Of a stretch of 64,000 bases of DNA, positions 26,539 through 35,415 are shown piece by piece. A model generated the notes under the pieces. That model ran no database searches and had not been told where the DNA came from. It was given only the letters and a program-made list of their open reading frames with translations. The DNA comes from Candidatus Amarolinea dominans. GTDB lineage: Bacteria > Chloroflexota > Anaerolineae > SSC4 > Amarolineaceae. The translations under genes and the position numbers were made by a program. The DNA is taken from contig JADJYJ010000029.1 of the NCBI GenBank assembly GCA_016719785.1, positions 92,842 to 156,841 on the forward strand, in the 5' to 3' direction. Every line of letters begins with the position of its first letter. Within the stretch, counting starts at the first letter, position 1.

Positions 26539-28917
26539 TCAGGCGGCGCGATAAATCTCCCGCGCCAACGCGGCCAGCGCCTCGAAGTAGCGTTTCTTGC
26601 CGCCGAACGCCTTCAGGATTTGCACCGGTTGGCCGATCTGGTTGAGCGGCGGCAATTGCAGCACCCCGGCCGCCTTGTTCTCGTCGCGCGCTTCTTCCAC
26701 GGACGCGATGCCCTGGTCCGCGTACTTGTCCAGCAGCGCTTCCAACGTCCGCCGCGCCATGCCGCCGTATTCGTCGAACAGGGCGCTGCGGCGCGCGCTG
26801 CGCGCGCGTTCGCCCCGCGTCAGCGGCGGCCGGTCGAAAGCCACGTGACAGATCAGGTCGAACGGGTCGAGATCAGCATTGGCGGCCTCCCGCAGCTTGT
26901 CCAGCAGGAAGCCCTGCTCCAGCAGCTCGGCCAGCAGCGCGTCCTTGCGCGCCGCTGCGTTCCAGCGGGTCAGGAAATCGTCCAGCGATGCGTACTGGCG
27001 GCGCAAATTCTCCCGGCTGAACTCGCGGAAGGACGCGGTGCGCAGCTCGCCGTTGCGGTCCAGGTACTGCACCCGTTCGGCCAGGATGCGCACCTCGACG
27101 CCGTTTACGTAGTATTTGGCGCGGCGCTGCGGCCGTTCCACGATGCGCGCGCTGGTCTCCTGGCCCTGCCCAACCTGGTAATCGGCGGCCGGGAATTCGA
27201 CAGCGTCTGCCGTCTCCGGCGGCACGGCCGGATCGTCCGGCCCCGGCTCGTAGACCTGCACCGGGTCGCCGTCGAACGCGGGGTCGGCGAAGAGCCGGGT
27301 CACGTTGCGGAAGTCCATGATGGTGAAGTAGGTCTTGCCAAAGTCCTCGCGGATGCGCGTGCCGCGGCCGATGATCTGCTTGAACTCGGTCATCGAATTG
27401 ATGGTCCGATCGAGCACGATCAGCTTGCAGGTCTGCGCGTCCACACCGGTGGTCATCAGCCGCGAGGTGGTGGCGATGACCGGGTAAGGCTCCTCCGGGC
27501 TGATGAAGTTGTCCAGTTCGGCCTTGCCCACCGGGTTGTCGCCGGTGATGCGCATGACATAACGGCGGTTGGCATTCACCAGGTCGCCGTTCATGTTGGC
27601 GATGGCGTGGCGCATGCGCTCCGCGTGCTCGATGTCCTCACAAAAGATGATCGTCTTCTGCATGCGGCCCGTGGCGCGCAGATATTCCGTGACGCGCCAG
27701 GCGACGAGCTGCGTGCGCTCGTCAATCACCAGGGTGCGGTCGAAGTCGCGGGAGGTGTACCATTCATCAGGAATCGGCGCGCCGTAGCGGTCGAGCTGAC
27801 CCTGCCGCGGCCGCCAGCCGTCCACGTCGCGGTCCAGGTCAATGCGGATCACCTTGTAGGGGGCCAGGAACCCGTCGGCGATCCCCTGGCGCAGCGAGTA
27901 GGTGTAGATCGGCTCACCGAAGTAGTCCATGTTGGAGACGTCCTTCGTTTCCTTGGGCGTGGCGGTCAGGCCGATCTGCGTGGCCGAGGCGAAGTATTCC
28001 AGCACCTCGCGCCAGGCCGAGTCCGCGTCCGCGCTGCCGCGATGGCACTCGTCCACGATGATCAGGTCGAAGAAGTCGGGGGAGAACTGGCGGTAGATGT
28101 CCTGCCATTCCTCCGTCCCGGAGATGCCCTGGTAGAGCGCCAGGTAGATTTCGTAGGACTTGTCCACCTGGCGCTTGACGACCTTGGTCATCTTGTCGCC
28201 GAAGAAGCGGAAGTCGTTGGTCATGGTCTGGTCAACCAGGATGTTGCGGTCGGCCAGGAAGAGCACGCGGCGCACCTTTTTGGCCCGCCACAGCCGCCAG
28301 ATGATCTGAAACGCGGTGTAGGTCTTGCCGGTGCCGGTCGCCATCACCAGCAGGACGCGCTTCTGCCCCTGGGCAATGGCGCGCACCGTGCGGTTGATCG
28401 CCACCTCCTGGTAGTAGCGCGGCGCGCGGCCGTAGCGGTCGTAGTAGTAATCTTCCGCCGCCACCTTCGCCACCTCGTCGGCCATGCCGGTCTGCCGCAT
28501 GGTGCGCAGCCACAGCGCCTCCGGCGAGGGGAACTCATCCAGCCGCAGCTCGCGTTCCAGCGGCCCATCTGTCAGGGTGCGGTCGTGCTCCATGAAGCCG
28601 TCGCCGTTGGAGGTGTAGACGAACGGCGCGTCCAGCAGCGCCGCGTATTGCAGCGCCTGATCCATACCTGCGCTCAGGCTGTGGTTGTTATCTTTGGCTT
28701 CGACGATCGCCAGTGGAATGCCGGGTTTGTGTGAGAGGAGGTAGTCCACCCGTTTGCGCTCAGCGCTGCGCATGGACAGCGCGCCGCGCACGATGACCCG
28801 ACCCGCGTCGAAGATCACTTCCTCGCGGATTTGACCCGGCTTCCAGCCTGCGTCCTGGATCGCGGGAGTGATGAAGCGGGTGCGGATTTCCTGTTCGGTC
28901 AGCAGCTTCTTGTTCAT
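26539..28917 (-). CDS. hsdR: Type I restriction endonuclease subunit R (DEAH helicase)
   Basis: A protein of 792 residues from MNKKLLTEQEIRTRFITPAI; a start 14 codons earlier lies in the intergenic stretch and is less like the family. An N-terminal nuclease domain (VDYLLSHKPGIPLAIVEAKD, with the ExK) precedes the SF2 translocase: Walker A MATGTGKTYTAF, DECH in IIVDECHRGS, GLTATP, and motif VI QIIGRGTRIRED. The C-terminal helical region binds the MS complex. It translocates DNA and cuts unmodified targets. It is the start of a tight minus-strand unit R-DUF1016-M-S with gaps of 15 bases or less. Confidence 0.93.
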   Translation of the reverse strand: MNKKLLTEQEIRTRFITPAIQDAGWKPGQIREEVIFDAGRVIVRGALSMRSAERKRVDYLLSHKPGIPLAIVEAKDNNHSLSAGMDQALQYAALLDAPFVYTSNGDGFMEHDRTLTDGPLERELRLDEFPSPEALWLRTMRQTGMADEVAKVAAEDYYYDRYGRAPRYYQEVAINRTVRAIAQGQKRVLLVMATGTGKTYTAFQIIWRLWRAKKVRRVLFLADRNILVDQTMTNDFRFFGDKMTKVVKRQVDKSYEIYLALYQGISGTEEWQDIYRQFSPDFFDLIIVDECHRGSADADSAWREVLEYFASATQIGLTATPKETKDVSNMDYFGEPIYTYSLRQGIADGFLAPYKVIRIDLDRDVDGWRPRQGQLDRYGAPIPDEWYTSRDFDRTLVIDERTQLVAWRVTEYLRATGRMQKTIIFCEDIEHAERMRHAIANMNGDLVNANRRYVMRITGDNPVGKAELDNFISPEEPYPVIATTSRLMTTGVDAQTCKLIVLDRTINSMTEFKQIIGRGTRIREDFGKTYFTIMDFRNVTRLFADPAFDGDPVQVYEPGPDDPAVPPETADAVEFPAADYQVGQGQETSARIVERPQRRAKYYVNGVEVRILAERVQYLDRNGELRTASFREFSRENLRRQYASLDDFLTRWNAAARKDALLAELLEQGFLLDKLREAANADLDPFDLICHVAFDRPPLTRGERARSARRSALFDEYGGMARRTLEALLDKYADQGIASVEEARDENKAAGVLQLPPLNQIGQPVQILKAFGGKKRYFEALAALAREIYRAA

Positions 28918-28963
28918 TTGACGTTGCCACGCGTCAGGCGCTGCCGAAGCGCCTGGCACAGCT

Positions 28964-29332
28964 CTATTTTGCCGCGCCGGCCGGCAGATCTAGCCGTTCG
29001 TCCACCCACTCGCGCAGCAGCGCGCTGAACGACTTGCGGGCTGCCACAGCCTCTGCGTGCAGAATGCCTTTCATGAAGTCGCTGACGTAGATCGTGATGG
29101 CATTGGGGTGGTCGCCGTTATCGCCTTGCTCGAACCGTTCGAAGTAGTCTGTCGGGTACAGGTAATCCTCACCGGATTCGTCAACGACGCGCAACATCGC
29201 CCCGTCGTTCTCGACCGGCGGCGCCAACCTGTAGACCTGCCCTACCTGCAAATCGTCCAGGACATCATCGAACGGTTTTCCATCCTGGTCGTAGATGAAC
29301 GTTTCGTTCTTGACACAGCGAACGTATTTCAT
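28964..29332 (-). CDS. Small protein with C-terminal ribbon-helix-helix-like segment, leading the hsd operon
   Basis: A protein of 122 residues from ATG 29332 (GGAGAGG upstream); a longer frame exists but only through G-rich low-complexity DNA. Residues 1-75 look like a small beta barrel (FIYDQDGKPF, QVGQVYRLAPP, EDYLYPTDYFERFE). The end (NAITIYVSDFMKGILHAEAV, then SALLREWVDERL) resembles a ribbon-helix-helix dimerisation fold, a strand and two helices. It overlaps the upstream broken gene as ATGA and lies 46 bases before hsdR. It could be a regulator or antitoxin of the operon; this is inference. Confidence 0.65.
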   Translation of the reverse strand: MKYVRCVKNETFIYDQDGKPFDDVLDDLQVGQVYRLAPPVENDGAMLRVVDESGEDYLYPTDYFERFEQGDNGDHPNAITIYVSDFMKGILHAEAVAARKSFSALLREWVDERLDLPAGAAK

Positions 29333-29504
29333 GCGAGCCTCTCCAGCCGATACTTGTCCTTCATGCGCTTTCGCCGGGCGGGGGGGGGCCGCGGCCCCTT
29401 TTGTCCGGGGGGGGGCCTCCGGGGGCCGCCCCTGGCGCCGGGGGGGGTGTTTCGGGCGCCTTGCAGTTTGAGTCCCTGATCTCACTGACGATCTTGAACT
29501 TCAT
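29331..29504 (-). pseudogene. Broken small gene with its centre replaced by G-rich low-complexity DNA
   Basis: The 5' end reads MKFKIVSEIRDSNCKAPE from ATG 29504. The 3' end reads RKRMKDKYRLERLA then TGA, overlapping the next ATG (29332) as ATGA. Both ends resemble a small conserved protein of about 75-80 residues I have seen in Chloroflexota and cyanobacteria (function unknown). Between them, 29380-29460 is a run of G8, G9 and GGGGCC blocks that keeps neither frame. This looks like an unreliable assembly patch or a damaged gene. Confidence 0.45.
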
Positions 29505-29614
29505 TGCTGCGGACTCCGATGTGGCCTTTACCCGACCCTTACCCGGAGATTATACCTGGAACACAGGCCCAGGTCAATCTACCCAAAAGGCATTCTTGAT
29601 GTCATAGCGGCGAC

Positions 29615-29642
29615 TTGACGCCTTCTTGTTTTGTGGTATGGT
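29615..29642 (+). promoter_or_regulatory. Candidate sigma-70-type promoter for the LVIVD protein
   Basis: TTGACG (29615-29620) and TATGGT (29637-29642) are spaced by 16 bp, 132 bp upstream of ATG 29774. The -10 is imperfect. No other good candidate lies in this gap. Confidence 0.4.
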
Positions 29643-29773
29643 CATTCCACCAAACGAAACCATCGAGACTGACAACAAGAAACGATGCCTCGAATCACAC
29701 CGCCAGAGAGCCCTGGTTGGCGCAATTCGTGGCTTTCTCACCATATCAACTCTCGCTTTTATGGAGGAGCCGC

Positions 29774-31854
29774 ATGAAAGACCTGGATAGGATGGATTCC
29801 CAATGGGTTGAGATGGTCGCATCGAAACCGGCACACGTTTTGTTCCGCGGCGGCGCTGAACGCCTGGTTCTCCTGGTGACCATCGCTGTGATGGCGGTAA
29901 CGTTCATGGCGATCACAGCACTGGCCCCGATGCCCGCGGCCGGCAGCCACAACGGCCGCGCCGAGATCAGCACGCCTGCAGTCTCGAGAGCGTTCTTCCC
30001 CCACGTGCCTCACCAGCCCACGCCGACGCCGACGCCAACGTCAACTCCTACCCCGTTGATCGAACTGGTTGGGCAAATCGGCGGTTTCATTCGGGCGGTG
30101 GAGGCGCAAGGGGGCTACGCCTACGTCGGCGTTGGACCGCGCTTGCTGATTCTAAATGTCAGCAACCCCTCCCATCCTGTGCTGGTGGGACAAAGCCCTG
30201 TCTTGCCTACCTTTGTGAAAAGCGTCAGTGTTGTGGGCGATTTTGCGTATGTAACGAAAGGGTACGGTGGTTTACACATCATTGACGTCAGCGATCCGGC
30301 CAACCCCACCCTGCGCGGCGCGTACGATACGCCAGGGCCTGCCTGTGGCATCAGCGTGGTGGGCAGCCTGGCCTATGTGGCCGATGGGGGAGCGGCCTGC
30401 AGATCATTGACGTCAGCAACCCGGCCAACCCCGTGCTCCGCGGCAGTTATGACACGCCCGGATATGCCTACGGCGTCAGCGTGATGGGCAGCCTGGCCTA
30501 CGTGGCCGATGGGTATAGTAGTGGTCTGCAGATCATTGATGTGAGTGACCCGGCCAACCCCACCTGGCGCGGCGCGTACGATACGCCAGGGCCGGCTTAT
30601 GACGTCAGCGTGGTGGGCGGCCTGGCCTATGTGGCCGATGGGTACGATAGTGGTCTGCAGATCATTGATGTGAGTGACCCGGCCAACCCCATCTGGCGTA
30701 GCGCATACGATACGCCAGGGCAGGCCCACAGCGTCAGTGTGGTGGGCAACCTGGCCTATGTGGCCGACGGTAGCCGCGGACTGCAGATCATTGATGTGAC
30801 TGACCCCGCCAACCCCACCTGGTATAGCGCATACGATACGCCAGGGCAGGCTTATGACGTCAGCGTGGTAGGGGATCTGGCCTATGTGGCCGATGAGCAG
30901 GGCGGCCTGCAGATCATTGACGTGAGCGACCCGGCCAATCCCGCCTGGCGCGGCGCGTACGCTACCTCAGGGCAGGCCTTTAGCGTCAGCGTGGTGGGCA
31001 GCCTGGCTTATGTGGCCGGTGGGCACATTAGCGGTCTGCAGATCATTGATGTTAGCAAACCCGCCCACCCAGTTTTTCGCGGTGCATACGATGCGCCAGG
31101 GCCGGCTTATGACGTCAGCGTGGTGGGTGGTTTGGCCTATGTGGCCGCTGGGCGGAGTGGCCTGCGGATCATTGACGTCAGCAATCCGGCCAACCCTACT
31201 CTGCGTGGCGCATACGATACACCGGGGTTTGCTCGAGCCGTTAGTGTGGTGGGCAACCTGGCCTATGTGGCTGATTGGGATAGTGGCTTGCAGATCATTG
31301 ACATCAGCAACCCGGCCAACCCTACCTGGCGCGGTGCGTACGATACGTGGGGGGCTACGGGCGTCAGTGTGGTAGGCGGTTTAGCCTATGTGACCGATTG
31401 GGGCGACGGCTTGCAGATCATTGACGTCAGCAACCCGATCAACCCTATCTGGCGCGGCGCGTACGATACGCCGGACGAGGCCTGGGGCGTCAGCGTGGTG
31501 GGTGGTTTAGCCTATGTGGCCGATCACATCAGCGGCCTGCAGATCATTGACATCCGCGACCCGGCCAACCCCACCCTGCGCGGCGCTTACGATACGCCGG
31601 AGTATGCCAATGAGGTCAGCGTGGTGGGAAACGTGGCCTATGTAGCCGATGGGAGCAGCCTGCAGATCATTGACGTGACTGATCCGGCCAACCCCACGCT
31701 GCGTGGCGGGTACGTTACACCAGGGTTTGCCTTTGGCGTCAGCGTCGTAGGCAGGCTGATCTATGTGGCCGATCAGGAGGACGGCCTGCTGATTTTGCGT
31801 CTGCATTGCCCAGGTGTCCACAAAGACGGCTTTCATGCGGCCGGCCTGCCGTAG
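29774..31854 (+). pseudogene. Secreted LVIVD-repeat beta-propeller protein, one frameshift
   Basis: GGAGGAG precedes ATG 29774. The protein has a hydrophobic export segment (about 35-57), a short Thr/Pro stretch, then about 13 LVIVD units of 42 residues (SVVGGLAYVAD, GLQIIDVSDPANPTW). The frame breaks near 30385 (GATGGGGGAGCGGCC), where one base is missing; the second part runs as an open frame from 30433 to 31854. The full product would be about 694 residues. LVIVD propellers are exported and of mostly unknown role. The 126-bp DNA repetition makes both slippage and misassembly plausible causes of the break. Confidence 0.85.
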
Positions 31855-31865
31855 AGATAGGACGG

Positions 31866-33704
31866 TCAGCGCCGCAGATGATAGGGCACGTCAATGATGA
31901 CGCGCTGGAAGCCTTGCCGACGCCGGCGGTAGAGGAGCGCGACCTTGAGCAGGCGGGCGGTCTGGTTGTGCAGAATGCCATGCCAGCGTTTCGCCGGGAC
32001 GAATTCGGGCAGGATGACGACGGCGAGTTGCCCGTCATGGTGCTCGCTATCGGTCGCGTCCAGGTAGTCCAACAGCGGCCCCACGAGCGAGCGGTAGGGG
32101 GATGGCACCACGACCAGCGGCACATCCGGCCACCACGCTTCCCATTCTTGCTGGATATGCGCGCCCATGCCTGGCTCCAGCTCCACGTAGACCGCGGTGA
32201 TGTCCTGCGCGATAGTGCGCGCAAAGCCCAACGCGTCCACGATGCCGCGATGGATGCCGGAGATGGGAATGACCACGCGCGGTGCGGGAAAAGGCTTGAG
32301 CGATGGCGGCAGGCCACGCAGCGAAAGCTGGCTGGCAACCGCGCGATAGTGGTGGCGAATTTGCCCGAATCCGAGGGTGAAGGCTGGAATGACGATCACG
32401 GTCAGCCAGGCGCCGTCGCGGAATTTTTCCAGGAGCACCACCAACAGCGTGACGGCCGTGGTCACCGCGCCCAAGCCGTTGATCGCGGCCTTGAGCTGCC
32501 AGCCGCGCCCGTGCGTCCGCGCCCAGTGCCGCACCATGCCGATCTGCGAAAGGGTGTAGGCCAGGAAGGCGCCCACCGCAAAGAGGGGGATCAGCGCATG
32601 GCTGTGGCCGCGGGAGACGACGATCAACGCGCCGGTGATCAGCGTCAGCCATAGAATGCCATTGGCAAAGACCAGGCGGTCGCCCAGGCCGGCTAACTGG
32701 CGGGGCAAGAAACCGTCGCGCGCCAGCAGCGCGGCCAATTGCGGGAAGCCGGCGAAGCTGGTGTTGGCCGCCACGGCCAGGATCAACAATGTGGTGACCT
32801 GGATGACCCAGTAGGCCGGCCCTGTGCCGAGGATGGACCGCGCCAGGGCCGAGAGGATGGTTTCCTGCGGACCGCTGATGACGGCCAACGATTGCGTGAT
32901 CCAAATGCTGGCCGCGAACAGCACACTCATCAGCGCGGCCATGACCAGAAGGGTGCGGCCGGCGTTCTGGGCGGCCGGGGCGCGAAAGACCGGCACCCCA
33001 TTGCTGACCGCCTCGATGCCGGTCATCGCGGTGCAGCCGGTGGCGAACGCGCGCAGCAGCAGGAGCAAGGTCAGCGGTTGCAGGGCCGGCGGGGCGGTGG
33101 CGGCCAGTGAGACAGGCCCTTCGCTGATCACACGCCAGGCGCCAAAGGCCAACATGGGGAAGTAGCACAGCAGGAACAGGTAGACCGGGATCGTCATCAG
33201 GCTGCCGGTCTCACGCACGCCGCGCAGGTTGACCAGGGTGATGACGGCCAGGATGAGCAGGGCCGCGGGCACCCGATACGGCCACAGAGCGGGCGCGGCC
33301 GAGGCGATCGCTTCCAGGCCGGCGGTCAGGCTGACGGCGGCCGTCAGGATGTAGTCAACGAGCAGCGCGGAGGCCGCCAGCAGGCCGGGCAAGGTACCCA
33401 GGTTTTCCCGCGCCACCACGTAGGAGCCGCCGCCCGACGGGTAGCCGTGGATGGTCTGATAATAGGAAAGGGCCACGATCAGCAGGAGAGCGGTGATCGC
33501 CAGGCTGATGGGCCAGGCCTGGCTGAGGCCGACACTGCCCGCGACCACCAGGGCCAGGTAGATTTCCTGGTTCGCGTAGGCGAGAGACGAGAGCGCGCCG
33601 GGTGAGAAGGATGCCAGGGCGCGCACTTTGTTCAAGCGTGTCTCGCCGAGTTGTTTGGTGGGAACCGGGGAACCGATGAGAAGATTTTTCAGCGTATCGA
33701 GCAT
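31866..33704 (-). CDS. APC-superfamily permease with C-terminal cytosolic domain (KimA-like)
   Basis: A protein of 612 residues starting MLDTLKNLLIGSPVPTKQLG. About twelve membrane helices fill residues 45-455, with the APC landmark LASFSPGALSSLAYA and GYPSGGGSYVVARENLG. A cytosolic domain of about 150 residues follows (RVVIPISGIHRGIVDALGFA, HNQTARLLKVALLYRRR, VIIDVPYHL). This layout is that of KimA/YdaO-type potassium importers as well as some amino-acid permeases, so potassium uptake is a reasonable but unproven guess. It is a single-gene unit converging with the LVIVD gene. Confidence 0.82.
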   Translation of the reverse strand: MLDTLKNLLIGSPVPTKQLGETRLNKVRALASFSPGALSSLAYANQEIYLALVVAGSVGLSQAWPISLAITALLLIVALSYYQTIHGYPSGGGSYVVARENLGTLPGLLAASALLVDYILTAAVSLTAGLEAIASAAPALWPYRVPAALLILAVITLVNLRGVRETGSLMTIPVYLFLLCYFPMLAFGAWRVISEGPVSLAATAPPALQPLTLLLLLRAFATGCTAMTGIEAVSNGVPVFRAPAAQNAGRTLLVMAALMSVLFAASIWITQSLAVISGPQETILSALARSILGTGPAYWVIQVTTLLILAVAANTSFAGFPQLAALLARDGFLPRQLAGLGDRLVFANGILWLTLITGALIVVSRGHSHALIPLFAVGAFLAYTLSQIGMVRHWARTHGRGWQLKAAINGLGAVTTAVTLLVVLLEKFRDGAWLTVIVIPAFTLGFGQIRHHYRAVASQLSLRGLPPSLKPFPAPRVVIPISGIHRGIVDALGFARTIAQDITAVYVELEPGMGAHIQQEWEAWWPDVPLVVVPSPYRSLVGPLLDYLDATDSEHHDGQLAVVILPEFVPAKRWHGILHNQTARLLKVALLYRRRRQGFQRVIIDVPYHLRR

Positions 33705-33828
33705 GACGAGGTCTTCACCCTCCGTGCATGGAGTATAGCCCATCGCGCCGCGGGCGTCCAGCGGAGAGAATCACGTGTGGGCAGAGCACATGCCATCCCA
33801 TTGATCAAGTGGCTGGTTTTCTATGCAC

Positions 33829-33856
33829 AAGGCTCACCAGCAAGCTGGTGAGCCTT
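33829..33856 (-). terminator. Strong hairpin downstream of tRNA-Pro
   Basis: AAGGCTCACCAG, loop CAAG, CTGGTGAGCCTT: a perfect 12-bp stem ending 16 bases beyond the tRNA on the minus strand. There is no clear U-run, so termination is likely but not certain. Confidence 0.55.
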
Positions 33857-33870
33857 GTTGCCATCGTCGT

Positions 33871-33946
<76 letters not shown>

Positions 33947-34053
33947 AACAGGGCAAACTATACCACATTACCCCTGTTCCGCAAAATTGGCCGGCCAACG
34001 CGCGGGGCCTATCCTGCCCCGGCGGCCCGCTGACACCATCGCGTTGAGCGTCT

Positions 34054-34082
34054 TTGCCAAATCAGGGGCCTTATGCTAAACT
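34054..34082 (+). promoter_or_regulatory. Candidate promoter of the rpsF operon
   Basis: TTGCCA (34054-34059) and TAAACT (34077-34082) are 17 bp apart. Transcription would begin near 34089, leaving a leader of about 85 bases with a GGGCC-type hairpin before rpsF. No better candidate lies between tRNA-Pro and rpsF. Confidence 0.45.
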
Positions 34083-34174
34083 AGTTTCGTTCGCACGAGG
34101 GCCACAAGCCCTCGTTCTTTCTGCCCGCGGCCTGACCGGGGGCAAACCCATAGAAAGGAGGCACGCGGGCCTCT

Positions 34175-34462
34175 ATGAACGAGTACGAACTGATGATGAT
34201 TGTCCGCACGGAGTTAGACGAAGAGGGTGTCAATACGCTCACTGAGCGGATTGCCGAATTCATTCGCACAACGGGTGGCGAAGTCATCGAAACCCAACTG
34301 TGGGGCCGCCGTACGCTTGCATATCTCATTCGCAAGCAGCGCGAAGGAAACTACATCCTGATGCGAATACGGTTGCTACCATCGGCCACAGCAGCGCTTG
34401 AACGATCGCTGCGTCTCAACGAAAACGTGCTGCGCCACTTGCTCACCACCAAGCCGGTGTAG
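34175..34462 (+). CDS. rpsF: 30S ribosomal protein S6
   Basis: A protein of 95 residues, the normal length. AAAGGAGG is at 34154-34161. Family features are MNEYELMMIVR at the start, the RRTLAYLIRKQREGNYILM strand pair, and a helix ending in LRLNENVLRHLL. It pairs with S18 in the small-subunit platform. It leads the operon rpsF-ssb-rpsR, the usual bacterial order. Confidence 0.95.
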   Translation: MNEYELMMIVRTELDEEGVNTLTERIAEFIRTTGGEVIETQLWGRRTLAYLIRKQREGNYILMRIRLLPSATAALERSLRLNENVLRHLLTTKPV

Positions 34463-34552
34463 GCATATCGGCCTTGAGAACGTCAGCCCTCTCCGGGGCA
34501 GCGTACTTCTCCGTTTGGCATTGACGGGGAATGATGATGAGGAGCCAGACAC

Positions 34553-34942
34553 ATGCCACGAGGTTTGAACAAAGTCATGATTATCGGCCAGATTGGCCAT
34601 GATCCTGACATGCGTTACACACCCAGCGGCAAACCCGTGACGTCATTCAGCGTGACTGTAACGCGCACCTGGGTGACGGCCGAGGGGGAACGCCGTGAGG
34701 CCACCGAATGGTTCAACGTGGTGGCCTGGGGAAACCTGGCAGAAATCTGTAATCAATACTTGCGCAAAGGCCGGCGCGTCTACGTGGAAGGGCATTTGCA
34801 GACCCGGAGTTGGGAAGACCAAACCGGGCAAAAGCACTTCCGCACCGAGTTGGTTGCCAATGAGATGATCATGCTCGATGGCCGCCCCGGCAGCAGCGAA
34901 GTTGATTATGCCAGCAGCGATGAAGAAGAGAGCAATTACTAA
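34553..34942 (+). CDS. ssb: Single-stranded DNA-binding protein
   Basis: A protein of 129 residues. The OB fold starts LNKVMIIGQIGHDPDMRYTP, with VTSFSVTVTRTW, WFNVVAWGNLAEIC and KGRRVYVEGHLQTRSWED. The linker is very short and the acidic tail is SDEEESNY, not the DDDIPF form used to recruit partners in E. coli. It lies between rpsF and rpsR as in most bacteria. It coats single-stranded DNA in replication and repair. Confidence 0.95.
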   Translation: MPRGLNKVMIIGQIGHDPDMRYTPSGKPVTSFSVTVTRTWVTAEGERREATEWFNVVAWGNLAEICNQYLRKGRRVYVEGHLQTRSWEDQTGQKHFRTELVANEMIMLDGRPGSSEVDYASSDEEESNY

Positions 34943-34950
34943 TAGTCTAT

Positions 34951-35001
34951 CCGAATAACTACTTTCGGGCGCCTTATCGAGGCAAATGTCAGGTTATTCG
35001 G
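34951..35001 (+). other. Inverted repeat between ssb and rpsR
   Basis: CCGAATAAC (34951-34959) and GTTATTCGG (34993-35001) are perfect inverted copies enclosing 33 bases. It could fold in the mRNA between ssb and rpsR and adjust rpsR expression, possibly by S6:S18 feedback. It may instead be a small repeat remnant. I cannot tell which. Confidence 0.5.
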
Positions 35002-35032
35002 AGAGGCACCAAGTTAGAGCAGGAGTAAGACT

Positions 35033-35389
35033 GTGGCTACGAATTTTGACATCGTAGATGATGATTTGGATGAGCCGGGCGATGAGCGCGGCAGTCGGCC
35101 GTTCGGCAGCCGCCCTCCGCGCGGCCGTGGCGGGCCGCCCGGCGCCGGCCCTGGCGGACGGCGCTTTGGCGCCGTGCGTCGCCGTGTGTGCGCCTTTTGT
35201 GTGGACAAGGTTAAATTCATTGACTACAAGGCGGTGGATGTCCTGAGCCGCTATGTGACCGAACGCGGTAAGATCCGCCCGCGTCGCAAAACCAGCACCT
35301 GCGCCCGCCATCAGCGCGAACTGACGGTCTCGATCAAACGCGCACGCTATCTTGCCTTGCTGACGTATGTCGGCGGGACACAAGGTTAA
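35033..35389 (+). CDS. rpsR: 30S ribosomal protein S18
   Basis: A protein of 118 residues from GTG 35033, with AGGAG 9 bases upstream. The conserved core is the last 75 residues (CAFCVDKVKFIDYKAVDVL, RGKIRPRRKTSTCARHQREL). Cysteines in CAFC and the STCARH segment suggest the zinc-binding form. The first 40 residues are a disordered Asp- then Arg/Gly/Pro-rich extension that most S18 lack. It binds S6 in the ribosome. Confidence 0.93.
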   Translation: MATNFDIVDDDLDEPGDERGSRPFGSRPPRGRGGPPGAGPGGRRFGAVRRRVCAFCVDKVKFIDYKAVDVLSRYVTERGKIRPRRKTSTCARHQRELTVSIKRARYLALLTYVGGTQG

Positions 35390-35415
35390 TTCTCTAACCA
35401 GGAGCGCCAGGCTGC

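Noticed and set aside
26014..28734. Open frame of 906 codons on the plus strand
   Set aside because: It is antisense to hsdR, whose helicase motifs are intact; the frame is a by-product of high GC content.
30250..31700. 126-bp tandem DNA repeats taken as satellite DNA
   Set aside because: They encode LVIVD propeller units with codon variation between copies, so selection on protein explains them.
34996..35010. Identical ATTCGGAGAGGCACC upstream of rpsR and at 55952-55966 upstream of the small Cys protein
   Set aside because: A 15-base match around a ribosome-binding-like GGAGAGG without further similarity is weak evidence of a shared regulator.
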